Of a DNA stretch of 42,379 nucleotides, positions 1 to 8,563 are shown piece after piece. The position numbers and the translations under genes were made by a program. The stretch comes from CAYVZU01 sp964455935. Its GTDB lineage: Bacteria > Fibrobacterota > CAYVZU01. The DNA is taken from contig CAYVZU010000018.1 of NCBI GenBank assembly GCA_964455935.1, forward strand, positions 1 to 42,379. Reading direction: 5' to 3'. How positions within the stretch are numbered: the stretch's first letter is position 1; each line of letters opens with the position of its first letter. The notes under the pieces were generated by a model that made no database searches, was not told the origin of the DNA, and saw only the letters and a list, made by a program, of their open reading frames with translations.

Positions 1-235
1 TAACCCCTTGACACAACATCTTGGGGCTACCCACACAAAAGTCCGAAGGACCTAATATTATAAACCTCCGGGCTGAAAACTCACGGTTGGTTTCTTGCTC
101 AACTTCGGCGAGTCACGCGTATAGGTGAAACGTAAGGTAGGGGAGTTGACCAACAGGTTTGGTGGATTTATAGGATCCAAAAACACCTAATCCCGCTATC
201 CTGTCCAGATTCTCACTCCGCCCGCGTCCATTGCT

Positions 236-263
236 TTACGTATTACGTATTACGTTTTACGTC
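236..263. repeat. 7-bp tandem repeat, four units
   Basis: Four consecutive units TTACGTA, TTACGTA, TTACGTT and TTACGTC. Seen directly. No spacer structure, so it is not a CRISPR. Confidence 0.8.
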
Positions 264-273
264 AAACCTTCTA

Positions 274-300
274 ACGCTAAACCTTCGAGCGTCTTAGCGT
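274..300. repeat. Inverted repeat (possible weak terminator of the DUF2283 pair)
   Basis: Arms ACGCTAA (274-280) and TTAGCGT (294-300) are perfectly complementary with a 13-nt loop. It lies 20 nt beyond the stop of the minus-strand gene at 320. There is no clear T-tract, so a terminator role is only possible. Confidence 0.4.
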
Positions 301-319
301 CCAACCTGCCAACGTTTTC

Positions 320-526
320 CTATGCGGCTTTCTTTTTAATTTGCTGAAAAGAAATTTCGCTAATGTTGGCTTGCGTATTTGCGTGCTCAATGGTCATTGC
401 AACCAGGTTTCCTTCCTTATCCAACTCAACGTAGATATTCTCCGTAATCTCCCTGGTTTCGGCGGATTCATGCTTACTGAACTCGACGTAGGCGGTATCT
501 GTGTCTTGAAAATATTTTACTCGCAC
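320..526 (-). CDS. DUF2283 family small protein
   Basis: This 68-residue protein starts MRVKYFQDTDTAYVEFS and has the compact beta-rich pattern of DUF2283, in which 'D-T-D-x-A-Y-V' is followed by 'I-x-V-E-L-D-K-E-G-N-L-V-A'. The biochemical role of the family is unknown. It overlaps the upstream gene (517-765) by 10 bp, so the two are translationally coupled. DUF2283 proteins are often encoded next to DUF4258-like partners in arrangements resembling toxin-antitoxin modules; here DUF2283 would be the second gene. That role is inference from gene pairing. Confidence 0.75.
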   Translation of the reverse strand: MRVKYFQDTDTAYVEFSKHESAETREITENIYVELDKEGNLVAMTIEHANTQANISEISFQQIKKKAA

Positions 527-765
527 GTTGTCTCCTTAAAGGAACGGTCAAAAAAAGCATTGTGAACGGTGACACCATCCGCCAGTACAATGACCCGCAG
601 CCATCGTCCACCGGCTTCCGGGATTTTGGCCCATATTCTTAATCTGCCATCACTCTGCTTGTCTTTTCGAGCCGGGCTTATTATGGCCCGTTCGATCCAC
701 TCGTCCCGAATTAGTTTGCGATCAGGCATTTGGCGTCTGAAATCGAAATATGCGGTAGTCTTCAT
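517..765 (-). CDS. DUF4258-like small protein, partner of DUF2283
   Basis: This 82-residue protein contains an early 'DRKLIRDEWIERAI' segment and a strand-rich second half, 'GRLRIWAKIPEAGGRWLRV', ending near 'VTVHNAFFDRSFK'. This is the general plan of DUF4258/RelE-like small proteins: a helical lead, then an antiparallel sheet with a conserved arginine. It is the first gene of a two-gene unit, and its stop overlaps the start of the DUF2283 gene. The assignment rests on overall pattern and gene pairing rather than a diagnostic motif. It may be a toxin-like member of an orphan TA pair, or simply a conserved hypothetical protein. Confidence 0.5.
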   Translation of the reverse strand: MKTTAYFDFRRQMPDRKLIRDEWIERAIISPARKDKQSDGRLRIWAKIPEAGGRWLRVIVLADGVTVHNAFFDRSFKETTCE

Positions 766-970
766 GAAACAATCTCAGTATAAAGATGCATTTGCCACAT
801 GAAATCCGCAAGTTGCAGCGTGAAATGAAAAAGGCCCGGCTGGAGTTTACCCGCATATGGCGGGCCAGGCCCGGCCCCGGTCGCCCTCGAAGGAGTTGTT
901 CGCGTGGCTGAAGAGTCGGTTATAGATGCAATTCAGGTATATGCAGACCGGGTCAGGGCGCGTTTTCCGA
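766..970. other. Intergenic region, possible degraded sequence
   Basis: About 200 bp without a supportable gene. Short plus-strand frames around 810-930 have basic, transposase-like composition but no complete domain, so no call is made. Confidence 0.3.
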
Positions 971-995
971 GGGTATCCGATTTTCTGTGTAAACC
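971..995. repeat. Terminal inverted repeat remnant of an IS256-family element
   Basis: On the minus strand, a few bases after the transposase stop, the sequence reads GGTTTACACAGAAAATCGG and then ATACCC. The TTTACACAGAAAAT core followed by GG is typical of IS256-family ends. The opposite end is missing because the element is truncated. Confidence 0.5.
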
Positions 996-1000
996 GTTTC

Positions 1001-1280
1001 TCACTCTGGCACCCGTTCTTTGAAGAGAATAGAGAACTGGTTCATTGCGACTCCCCAATTGGGCATCGGCATCGTCCATTTCCTCATGTGATTTTTCAGG
1101 GCCATGTAGAGCAACTTCAACGCCGCCCCATCCGTCGGGAAGGCAGCCCGATTCTTCGTGACCTTCCGCAAAACATAATTCAAGGACTCCACGGCATTCG
1201 TGGTATAGATGATTTTGCGGAGCTCCGCGGGATAGGCGAAGAACGTCGAGCTTGAGTCACCCTCAACAGATGCCAGCTTT
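1001..1280 (-). pseudogene. IS256-family (mutator-type) transposase, C-terminal fragment
   Basis: Only the last ~80 codons of the transposase remain. They include the family's characteristic strings 'LRKIIYTTNAVESLN', 'LRKVTKNRAAFP', 'ALKLLYMALKN' and 'KWTMPMPNWGVAMNQF', ending at a normal stop followed by a terminal repeat. A complete family member has about 400 residues with a DDE catalytic triad; the first two acidic residues and all the N-terminal DNA-binding part are gone. Recognisable homology stops near 1245. The reading frame runs on to 1348 into DNA that encodes a fibre-like protein on the other strand. This is a dead remnant left by insertion plus deletion. Confidence 0.85.
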
Positions 1281-1864
1281 TTGGAAATATGGAAAAACGG
1301 TTTGGCTCTTGGGCTATTCGGCAATCCCGCCAGCGACAACAGCGACATTGCAGTGGTTAATTACGCGAATGCAAATCTTCAACTTTGGACTAATAGCACC
1401 GAAAGAATGAGAATTACCGGGGAAGGAAATGTGGGAATTGGAGCCTCTGGGGATCCCGTAAGCAAACTGGAGGTGGGCGGTAGAATCCGCGCGGATGCCT
1501 TTATAACCGATCGCGGAGAAGGATCGAATGCGGCAGGGCAAAGTCAAACGGTAGTGGTCTCAGGACTGACCGATCGTTCGGCCTATTTTGTGACCGCAAC
1601 AATGTTAAGTGACAACTGTGTAATCTCAAAACCGCGATAGTCAATACCTCCGATTCCAGGTCAATTGCCCAGGTGGCTGAGTTGTTTAGCGGCGTGGACT
1701 ACAACTTGGGGACAGTCACAATAAGGAGATACAGCGATGCACCGGCAGGGCAATACAGCTATGGCGACGGCAACAAATTTGAAATTGCCTTTGATGGCTC
1801 GAGCACAACCTCAATGTTTGGCTGGAGCTGGAGCATAATCAGAATTTCCTCTTTAGCAGATTAG
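1281..1864 (+). pseudogene. Fibre-like surface protein, 5'-truncated and frameshifted
   Basis: The frame reads 'GLFGNPASDNSDIAVVNYAN', 'LQLWTNSTERMRITGEGNV' and 'GIGASGDPVSKLEVGGRIRA'. This is the C-terminal signature of tail-fibre-like proteins common in environmental bacteria ('GNVGIG...SKLEV'). Translation stops at 1640, but the -1 frame continues without stops from about 1619 ('NLKTAIVNTSDSRSIAQV') to 1864. A duplicated TG in 'ACTGTGTAAT' (1616-1624) explains the shift. The 5' half is missing and the fragment abuts the truncated IS256 transposase. Probably non-functional. It is related in type to the gene at 3092-4289. Confidence 0.7.
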
Positions 1865-1899
1865 GGAAGCAGTCAGTTTCGTCTTCTGCCGGGATTCTT

Positions 1900-3018
1900 T
1901 CATCGGCGATTAGCAAATGCAGCCCATTTGCTGTAGACGAAGTCTCGGAATTTCCTCTGATATTCTGCCTCGCTGAAACTGGAAATGCTTTGCCGAATTT
2001 GTTCCGCCACAAAAGAGACCCCGTTTCGTTCGAATCTGGTGATAGCTTGCACCAGATCCGCCGTGGACTGCTGGTCAAAGAAAATCCCAGACTTGCCGTC
2101 CAAAACAGTCTCTGTAGCCCCCCCCTTTCGAAATGCAATCACAGGGGTACCGCTTGCTTGGGCCTCAAGGGGCGTTATTCCATAATCTTCTTCGCCTGGA
2201 AAGACAAAAGCTTTCGCCTTCGAATAAAGGTCTGGCAAATCCCTGTCTTCCACGCGCCCAAGAAATTCAATTGTAGGGCCGGCCATCTTCTTCAAATTTT
2301 CCAGTTCCGGACCGCAACCGGCAACCTTTAGCGGGAGCTTGAGTTCATTGAAAGCCGCAATGGCCAGGTCAATTCGTTTGTAGGATACCAAGGCGGACAT
2401 GACCAAATAGTAATTGCCTTTCTCAGGGGCAAGGGAGAACATCCCATATCGAACGGGTGGATAAATTACCTCGGAATCCCGTCCATAGAACCTTTTCACG
2501 CGCTGGGCAACATGATTCGATATGGAAATGAAATGGTGGACCAATCTGGAGCTATTCAGATCCCACTTACGCAAAGAAGGCAAAAGTGCCCGAAACAGAA
2601 GCTTAGGCGCGCCACGGAGCGTATCCAGGTACTCCTGGCTGTGACTCCATAGATATCGCATAGGGGTGAGGCAGTTGCAGATGTGGAGCGTGCGCTTGTG
2701 TGCTGGAAAGACTTTGGCAGGTCCGGATTCGTTGGATATTAAAATGTTAGCAGATGGATCGATATGGACCGATTTGCAGGCGAAAGGGAAGAGCGGAAGC
2801 AGATTTCGATAATACTTTTCAACTCCCGGAAGTCCGTTCAGGAACGACCAAGTAGCAGGCATATTTCCCGCAACCTGCCGAACACTTTCCTGCTTACCGC
2901 AAAGGGAGTAGATTCGCGAGACCGGCAGGGCCTCTACAATATTCTTGACAACTTGCTCGCCTCCGCGAATATCGAAAAACCAATAGTGCGACAGGACTGT
3001 TTTGGGTTGCTGGGTCAT
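1900..3018 (-). CDS. GT4-family glycosyltransferase (WbaZ-like)
   Basis: This 372-residue GT-B fold enzyme probably transfers a hexose or deoxyhexose from a nucleotide sugar to a lipid-linked oligosaccharide at the inner face of the cytoplasmic membrane. Seen in sequence: an N-terminal 'FDIRGGEQVV' donor/acceptor loop, 'CLTPMRYLWSHSQEYL' (116-131, like the HTPMRYLWD motif of WbaZ-type mannosyltransferases), and the E-x7-E motif inside 'GEEDYGITPLEAQASG' (275-290). It is the most downstream minus-strand gene of the locus and is separated from the rest by the plus-strand fibre gene. Donor and acceptor cannot be deduced; a GDP-mannose-type donor would fit the similarity to WbaZ. Confidence 0.85.
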   Translation of the reverse strand: MTQQPKTVLSHYWFFDIRGGEQVVKNIVEALPVSRIYSLCGKQESVRQVAGNMPATWSFLNGLPGVEKYYRNLLPLFPFACKSVHIDPSANILISNESGPAKVFPAHKRTLHICNCLTPMRYLWSHSQEYLDTLRGAPKLLFRALLPSLRKWDLNSSRLVHHFISISNHVAQRVKRFYGRDSEVIYPPVRYGMFSLAPEKGNYYLVMSALVSYKRIDLAIAAFNELKLPLKVAGCGPELENLKKMAGPTIEFLGRVEDRDLPDLYSKAKAFVFPGEEDYGITPLEAQASGTPVIAFRKGGATETVLDGKSGIFFDQQSTADLVQAITRFERNGVSFVAEQIRQSISSFSEAEYQRKFRDFVYSKWAAFANRR

Positions 3019-3091
3019 TCTTGAGAATATATTTTATCGTTGCCCAAATTGCTTGCTCCAAAAGAGCACTGCACGGAGATTTGAAAGAAAA

Positions 3092-4289
3092 ATGAGAAAA
3101 ACTGCTCTCCTTGTTCTGTTGATCTTTGCCTTGGCCCATTCCGGTCCGCCCATAATAAACTACAGCACCTACCTAACCACCCACGCTGGTAAGCCAAGGC
3201 CACTCACCGGCCAACTCGTAACCTTTAGGCTGTTCAGCTTGGGTCGAGGAAAACGGTATAGTATCCACAACAGGATTCTTCTCTATCGCTCTTGGCTCGA
3301 AGGTTCCCTTGCCGCTACGAGCGATCCAATCGGCAAAAAATCTTTGGCTTGAAATGCAGATCTTTGGTGAAAACCCATTTTCTCGGCAGAGAATTTCCAC
3401 AAGCTTCTTCTGTCTCGCTGCCAATTACGCAGACTCCGCTGGACACGCACAGACTGCGGACACGGCAAAGCTATCATTGGCATCCAACCAAGCCGAGCAT
3501 TCGCTATCGGCAGACCGTGCGAATCATGCCGTCTTGTCCGATACCGCAGAATTCGCGCTCGGCGGATCGGCGGTTGTGAGTGCGCAAAAGGCGGATTCGG
3601 CAGGGAAGGCGGGAAATGCCTTTGCCTTGGGCGGATATCCTGCGGGGGATTTTGCCAGAAAGATGGATGTGGCAGGAATAAGGGTTGATTCGGCAAGGAT
3701 TTCCAACAAGACCGACAGCCTTGGTTCTTTCCCTGCTTCCGCGTATGCTGCCGCCAGCGCGATCCCTGGAATCAAGGTCAACAGTGCAGCAAATGCGGAT
3801 AGCCTTGGGAATGGAGCGATAGCCCTGAGAAACGGAGCCATAAGTGTTGGAACAACCCAGGCCAACATGAACTTGAATGTGAACGGGAGAATCGAGCTTA
3901 ACGGAAATGAAGTTCTTGGCGGTTATTACTCAGGAACAACGAATGTGCAATACAGTGACGGGGTGTGGTTTGACTTGATTGATTGCGGTACGTTGGGGGA
4001 TGGGTTCTTTATATTTGGCGTTTATTTCCATTCCGCCGGCAATGGCGGCAATATATGGGAATGCAGAATTTGCTTTGCCGGTACTTCGTCGAGGACCTCA
4101 AATAACGCCAACACGGGTATTGCCATTTCTGCAAACATTGTGGCAGGTGCCTTTAACGGGCGAAGCGTTGCACTCCAGTATTTCCTTCCTGCAGGACACA
4201 TTGCGCCGAAAATTCAAATGAAAGTCCTTGGCGAAAGCATATCCTCTGCCACAAGTCTAAATTGGTCCGCGGCTAAGCTCTTCCAGTAA
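3092..4289 (+). pseudogene. Secreted fibre-like protein with heptad stalk repeats, frameshifted near 3230
   Basis: The ATG at 3092 is preceded by GGAG (3075-3078) and begins a signal peptide, MRKTALLVLLIFALAHSG. Next comes 'INYSTYLTT...VTFRLF', the start of a family with the order 'INYQG..L', 'TFRLY', 'LWLEIQV', 'RQRI'. The second part is in the +1 frame: 'VSTTGFFSIALGSKVPLPL', 'NLWLEMQIFGE' and 'SRQRI'. The break lies between 3221 and 3240, where this frame first opens after a TAA. A stalk of seven-residue repeats of the 'ADSAGHA' type follows (about 3420-3600), then a C-terminal globular part. The stop overlaps the convergent glycosyltransferase by 17 bp. It is either a pseudogene or one indel error; the rest is intact, suggesting recent damage. 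Confidence 0.7.
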
Positions 4290-5391
4290 ATACTTTGGGT
4301 GCCCATGAAGTACCGGAATATACTTGCGCGTGAGAGGCCACCATGCGATTTCTTCCAAATCTTTCTCGTGCGAGAAGGCTTGCCTTCGCCGCTTTGGCAA
4401 GTGCCTCCTCATAGTGGGAAATCACGTAATCAATTGCCTGAGCCACATCCGCCGGTCTCGCCTGAACGAGATATCCCGTCTCATTGGTTATTACATCATT
4501 GTTTCCGATTACGTCGGTCACAATGCAAGGAATTTGCGCCGCGGAAGCCTCAATAAGAGTGAGCGGCATTCCTTCCCAGCGTGACGTGGAAAGAAAGATA
4601 TCGAACTCCGAAAGAAGCTCTGAAATATTGTCTCTGAATCCAAGCAGGCGGAATAGTTGTGGATTGCCAAGTTCGCCAATTCGCCTTAGCAGATCAGGCT
4701 TATTTTCACCGTCTCCTGCAACGTTGATGCTGAATCTTGTGTTCCTCACGTAAGGAACGGCATCGATTGCCAGTTCGATGTTTTTCTGATAACATAGGCG
4801 GCTTATCATCAAGATTTTGTAAAAATTATCGCGTTTCGCCCGCCGCGCAGAATGAAATTTGTTAAAATCAATTCCGTTTTCGATCTGAGAAATTCTATCA
4901 GGCGCAATTTTCAGAAAGCTTTCCGCAATTCCCCTTTCGGAATTTGAGATGCAGATATACCTATCCGTAAGGTGGCTCAGAAGTCTTTCGGCACAATAAT
5001 TGATGAATTTCAGAAGACCGGACTTCTCGTTGTAGAAATGAATGGAGTGAAAAGTATGGATGATTTTGCATGGAAGGAAAAAGCGAAGCAGACGTGCGTA
5101 TAGACCGGCTCCCTTGCCATGGGAGTGAATCACCTCAATCTTGTGCTTTCTGCAGTACCTAAAAAGTTCGACCAAGCTTCGCACCGATAATCGTCTGCAC
5201 GGAATTTCAAAAACCGGCGCGACTGCAATCTGGCTAAACAGAGCAAAATATGGCTCACCGCGAGGTGCGGCTATGTACGCATTAAACCCGTGTTCCTGAA
5301 TGCCCGTTGCCAGAACGTAGAGGACCTCGGGGCCGCCTCCATAGTCGCTTCGGGCAGAGATGAACAGAACACGTTTTGAAAATAATGCCAT
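4273..5391 (-). CDS. GT4-family glycosyltransferase
   Basis: A 372-residue GT-B enzyme. The N-terminal Rossmann half has the 'SDYGGGPEVLYVLATG' loop (15-30). The C-terminal half has 'ENGIDFNKF' (171-179), 'ISRLCYQKN' (196-204) and the E-x7-E nucleotide-sugar motif in 'EGMPLTLIE' (273-281). The ATG sits one base after the stop of the LtaS-like gene, so the two are cotranslated. It should add one sugar of the repeat unit; donor and linkage are unknown. The 3' end overlaps the convergent fibre gene by 17 bp. Confidence 0.88.
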   Translation of the reverse strand: MALFSKRVLFISARSDYGGGPEVLYVLATGIQEHGFNAYIAAPRGEPYFALFSQIAVAPVFEIPCRRLSVRSLVELFRYCRKHKIEVIHSHGKGAGLYARLLRFFLPCKIIHTFHSIHFYNEKSGLLKFINYCAERLLSHLTDRYICISNSERGIAESFLKIAPDRISQIENGIDFNKFHSARRAKRDNFYKILMISRLCYQKNIELAIDAVPYVRNTRFSINVAGDGENKPDLLRRIGELGNPQLFRLLGFRDNISELLSEFDIFLSTSRWEGMPLTLIEASAAQIPCIVTDVIGNNDVITNETGYLVQARPADVAQAIDYVISHYEEALAKAAKASLLARERFGRNRMVASHAQVYSGTSWAPKVFTGRA

Positions 5392-5392
5392 C

Positions 5393-7144
5393 TCAGTTCA
5401 ATCCGCATTTGGCGTGAATTCTGTTTTTGTGGTGCGCTGTTGCAAAATAATCTGCCCTTATTAGCAAATCCGCTATATGCAAGCCCTGTGCCCTACGGTT
5501 CATCTCCAATTCATTGGTATCCTTTTCATTGCTGAGATATTCTCCGTCAGGAGAAACCGCGAAATCTTCACTTGACGTCAGCAGGTTCCGTCCCATTGTC
5601 TGATCTGAATATAGATCTTCGTCGATTCCCATAATATGGGCTATGGTAGGAAACATGTCGATGTGACCGCCAAGATTTTGCAGGACATCTCCATCCACAT
5701 GCGGTACGTGAATAGCAAAAGGGATGGTTCTTTGCCGGTTGGCAATGTCATTTAACCCCACAACATTTCTGATTTCACTTTCGGAGTGAGGGGGATGGTC
5801 GCCATAGAGAACGATGACGGATCTGTCGTAAAGGCCGTTGCTCTGAAGGCCCTCCAGGAACATTTCGAGCGCCTTGTCCACGCGGCTAATCGCTTGGAAA
5901 TATCCGTTGTTTGCCGTTGTTAGGCTCAGGTGCGACTCGAGAGTTATTACCAGACTAAAGAAGGGCTCCTTTAGCGTATCAAGCGACTGGAGGGTCTTCC
6001 GGAACAACCGGTGGTCATCCGTTAACCATTCCCCAAAAGCAACATTGGTTTTTAGGGCATGGATATCGTAGAATTTGTCGATTCCCATAATGGGATATAC
6101 AGTTCCCCGGTTCCAAAAGCTTTTGTCATCGCCGTGGAAAGCTACAGTTGTGTAGTTGAGTTCCTTAAGGAGTTTTGGGAGAGAAGTATACTGATTGTGG
6201 GGGTATCGAAAGAAGGTACTTCCCTTGCAAATAGGGTAGCAGGAGGTGAAAAGCATGAATTCCGCATCGCTCGTACCACCGTCCCTGTTCTGCGCATAGA
6301 TATTTCTAAAATACAGACAGTCTCGCAATCGCCTGTTCAACAACGGTGTAATCTCCTTCCGGTGGAGCGTGGCACCAACAACGAAGTTCCCCAACGCCTC
6401 CACTTGAATGACAATCAGGTTCATGCCTTTGCCGGCGCCCTTCAGGCCTGTTTCTTTTTGTCGGGGCATTTGTTTGTTTTTTTCAAACCAGCCAGAGATA
6501 GTATCTCTTTGTTCCGGTGACAAGGTGAAGGTTGAGGCCTCTTTTGCGGAACTAAAGAGATCAACAATTTGGTATCCCACCACGTTGTAGCTCACGAGGT
6601 TGTACTTTGGGTCGTGGTAATTAAGCCATGGCTTCCCCACGTAGAAATCCCTCGCCGGTTTCATACAAAAAAGTAAAAGGCCGATTAGGGCGACAATGGC
6701 AAATGAGGGAAACAGCCGTTTTACCGTTGGCCGAGTGATGGCAAGGAACAGAAGAGCAAAGACATCGAGCGTGAGAAGAAAGTCTGCGGGTCGGACTATC
6801 GCCTGAAGGGAAGATCTTATGTAAAGGAAATCCCTCCATTGCAGAATGCCAAAAAGGCTGAATGGCCTGCCATAGTATCGGAAATACCAAATCTGACTTA
6901 GGACAATACAGGTGGTTATGCCACAGGCCAGAAGCATGTACGCGTATCTTCTCCTGAACAGAAATGCGAGAGAATAGATGAAGAGCGCGGTTCCCGGAAT
7001 TGTGGCTACGTAGGCGGCCAAATGAAGTGATTTGAGGGGTACGTAGCCGATGTAGACAAAAAAAAGCAGCAGTTTAAGGCAGAATGCAGAAGTGGCAATG
7101 GTCCAGAGACATCGGTCGATTGGGTGCTGAGTTCTATCGCACAT
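5393..7144 (-). CDS. LtaS/MdoB-like membrane phosphoglycerol (or related) transferase
   Basis: A 583-residue protein. Residues 1-165 hold about five hydrophobic membrane segments, and the rest is a sulfatase-fold domain facing the periplasm. Key residues are present: metal-ligand Glu in 'IQVEALG' (E249), the nucleophile Thr in 'DGGTSDAEF' (T291), 'FHGDDKSFWNR' (336-346), 'TLESH' (H405) and 'YGDHPPHSE' (D449/H450). The family transfers phosphoglycerol or similar phospho-alcohols from phospholipids to glycans. Inside a polysaccharide operon it probably adds a phospho-substituent to the O-polysaccharide or capsule. It starts 3 bp after the O-antigen ligase stop. The exact substituent (glycerol-P, ethanolamine-P) cannot be told. 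Confidence 0.85.
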   Translation of the reverse strand: MCDRTQHPIDRCLWTIATSAFCLKLLLFFVYIGYVPLKSLHLAAYVATIPGTALFIYSLAFLFRRRYAYMLLACGITTCIVLSQIWYFRYYGRPFSLFGILQWRDFLYIRSSLQAIVRPADFLLTLDVFALLFLAITRPTVKRLFPSFAIVALIGLLLFCMKPARDFYVGKPWLNYHDPKYNLVSYNVVGYQIVDLFSSAKEASTFTLSPEQRDTISGWFEKNKQMPRQKETGLKGAGKGMNLIVIQVEALGNFVVGATLHRKEITPLLNRRLRDCLYFRNIYAQNRDGGTSDAEFMLFTSCYPICKGSTFFRYPHNQYTSLPKLLKELNYTTVAFHGDDKSFWNRGTVYPIMGIDKFYDIHALKTNVAFGEWLTDDHRLFRKTLQSLDTLKEPFFSLVITLESHLSLTTANNGYFQAISRVDKALEMFLEGLQSNGLYDRSVIVLYGDHPPHSESEIRNVVGLNDIANRQRTIPFAIHVPHVDGDVLQNLGGHIDMFPTIAHIMGIDEDLYSDQTMGRNLLTSSEDFAVSPDGEYLSNEKDTNELEMNRRAQGLHIADLLIRADYFATAHHKNRIHAKCGLN

Positions 7145-7147
7145 CGT

Positions 7148-8530
7148 TCAATTTGTCGAGAGACTATTGGAAGAAATATCGCCCTCTCGCCTCTTTGAGG
7201 ACAATCTCCAGAGATAAACCACTATACCAACATTGATCCAGAAATAATGGGATGTGAGCGGCGAAGAACTCATCCCATTTACCAGCATGCCGGTGGTAGC
7301 AAGGAAACTGCCAATTGCCAGTGCCCTTTCCCATAGGAAACCCGCGAACACGCTGATGTTCCTCAGTGCCTGTCCCAGAATCATGATCCAGAAAAGAATG
7401 GAGGTGGCAAGCCCCGCCAAGCCCGATTCGGCTAGAACATCGATCGGCATAACTTCATTACTTTGACGTATCGAATATACTTGCCCGCTTTCGATTAGTT
7501 TTCGTGCCAACCTTGGGCTTTCAATTACGGAGTTGGCCATGCCGGCTCCCAAAATTGGATGCTTCTTAAAGTGCTCCATAGCGATGCCTACGCTTTTCAT
7601 GCGAATTTCCCAACTTGCATCACTCTCCAGGCCCCTGGTGAAGAGCGATGAGACCCGCGCAACAGCGTAATCAAACATCATAATCTTTCCATGGAATGCC
7701 GGAAGACTTTTGGCAAAGTTGATGGTACACGCAAGCAGAAGCGCTAATAAAAGGAAAACTCCTATTATTCTTTTTAAATTCCGCAAAATGAACCCGGGAA
7801 AGAGAACCGCGACACATGCGATCTGGACCAATACTCCCACATAGCTTCCGCGGTTAAAGGCCAGCAGGAACACCGGAAATAAAAGAGTGATGGACAAAAT
7901 GGATAGCCTAAGCATCCACTTGCCCATGGATCTGCACAAATAAATACCGGCCAGGTACCCAAACGTCATAACATTAAGCAATCCAAACATGTTGGGTTGC
8001 TCAAAGAAACCGCTGGGCCGAAGCAGATTGAACCGCCCGCTCTTGAAAGCAATAATCGGCTGCAATGTTGCGTAGACATCGACGATGAGTGTGATTCCAA
8101 CGAAAGCCGTTAAAAATACTTTGGCAAAGCGGTTTTCGCTGGTCCTCTGCATAAGGAAAAATGGAATATTGAAAAATAGAAGAAAGTATAGGATGGTCTG
8201 TTTAATTGCCAGGAATGGCACATCGGCATTGAGAATTGATATCAAGGGCACGATTTCGAATGCAAACAAGGCCAAAGCAAACACCTTGTGCTTGATTAGA
8301 AAGGTCGGCACAATCTTCAAGCGTTTGGCGTACAGGAAAAAGAACAACAGCATTGAGACAGTTGTTAGGCGCAGATTTAAGCCGAAGTTCCAAACCGATA
8401 TATCGAACAACGCTCCGCACAAAACCAGCAGCAAGAAAGCATTTTCGGCATTTGCTCGTAGCCAGGCCTTGCTTATTGCGATTCTGAATCTGGGCTGCCG
8501 CAAGACGCAAGGCTGAGTATAGGTTGTCAT
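7148..8530 (-). CDS. O-antigen ligase/polymerase family membrane protein
   Basis: A polytopic protein of about 460 residues with roughly 10-12 membrane segments and the Wzy_C/WaaL signature: 'RPSGFFEQPNMFG' in the middle, 'FNRGSYVG' (conserved Arg), and a long periplasmic loop with 'HFKKHPILGAGMANSV', followed by further helices. It either polymerises O-units (Wzy) or ligates polymer to lipid A-core (WaaL); sequence alone does not separate these. I prefer the ATG at 8530 because GGGT lies 9 nt upstream. The TTG at 8545 would also be in frame but has no ribosome site. Confidence 0.82.
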   Translation of the reverse strand: MTTYTQPCVLRQPRFRIAISKAWLRANAENAFLLLVLCGALFDISVWNFGLNLRLTTVSMLLFFFLYAKRLKIVPTFLIKHKVFALALFAFEIVPLISILNADVPFLAIKQTILYFLLFFNIPFFLMQRTSENRFAKVFLTAFVGITLIVDVYATLQPIIAFKSGRFNLLRPSGFFEQPNMFGLLNVMTFGYLAGIYLCRSMGKWMLRLSILSITLLFPVFLLAFNRGSYVGVLVQIACVAVLFPGFILRNLKRIIGVFLLLALLLACTINFAKSLPAFHGKIMMFDYAVARVSSLFTRGLESDASWEIRMKSVGIAMEHFKKHPILGAGMANSVIESPRLARKLIESGQVYSIRQSNEVMPIDVLAESGLAGLATSILFWIMILGQALRNISVFAGFLWERALAIGSFLATTGMLVNGMSSSPLTSHYFWINVGIVVYLWRLSSKRREGDISSNSLSTN

Positions 8531-8563
8531 GGTGGTATTACCCAATTATGTACGCTCGCGTGA

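Larger units (their letters stand above)
1..319. other. Intergenic stretch with short repeats
   Basis: No convincing gene is seen. The left part holds no recognisable motif beyond small hairpins. The right part holds four 7-bp tandem units (236-263) and an inverted repeat (274-300), listed separately, just downstream of the minus-strand DUF2283 gene. Confidence 0.5.

Noticed and set aside
236..263. Short tandem repeats considered as a CRISPR
   Set aside because: Units are only 7 bp and contiguous, without spacers; no cas genes in the window.
1001..1348. An active insertion sequence
   Set aside because: Only the last ~80 transposase codons and one end remain.
1476..1483. GGCGGTAG, identical to the ops/JUMPstart core of polysaccharide operons
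   Set aside because: It lies inside the fibre-like reading frame on the plus strand, opposite to the polysaccharide genes and far from their start. Chance match.
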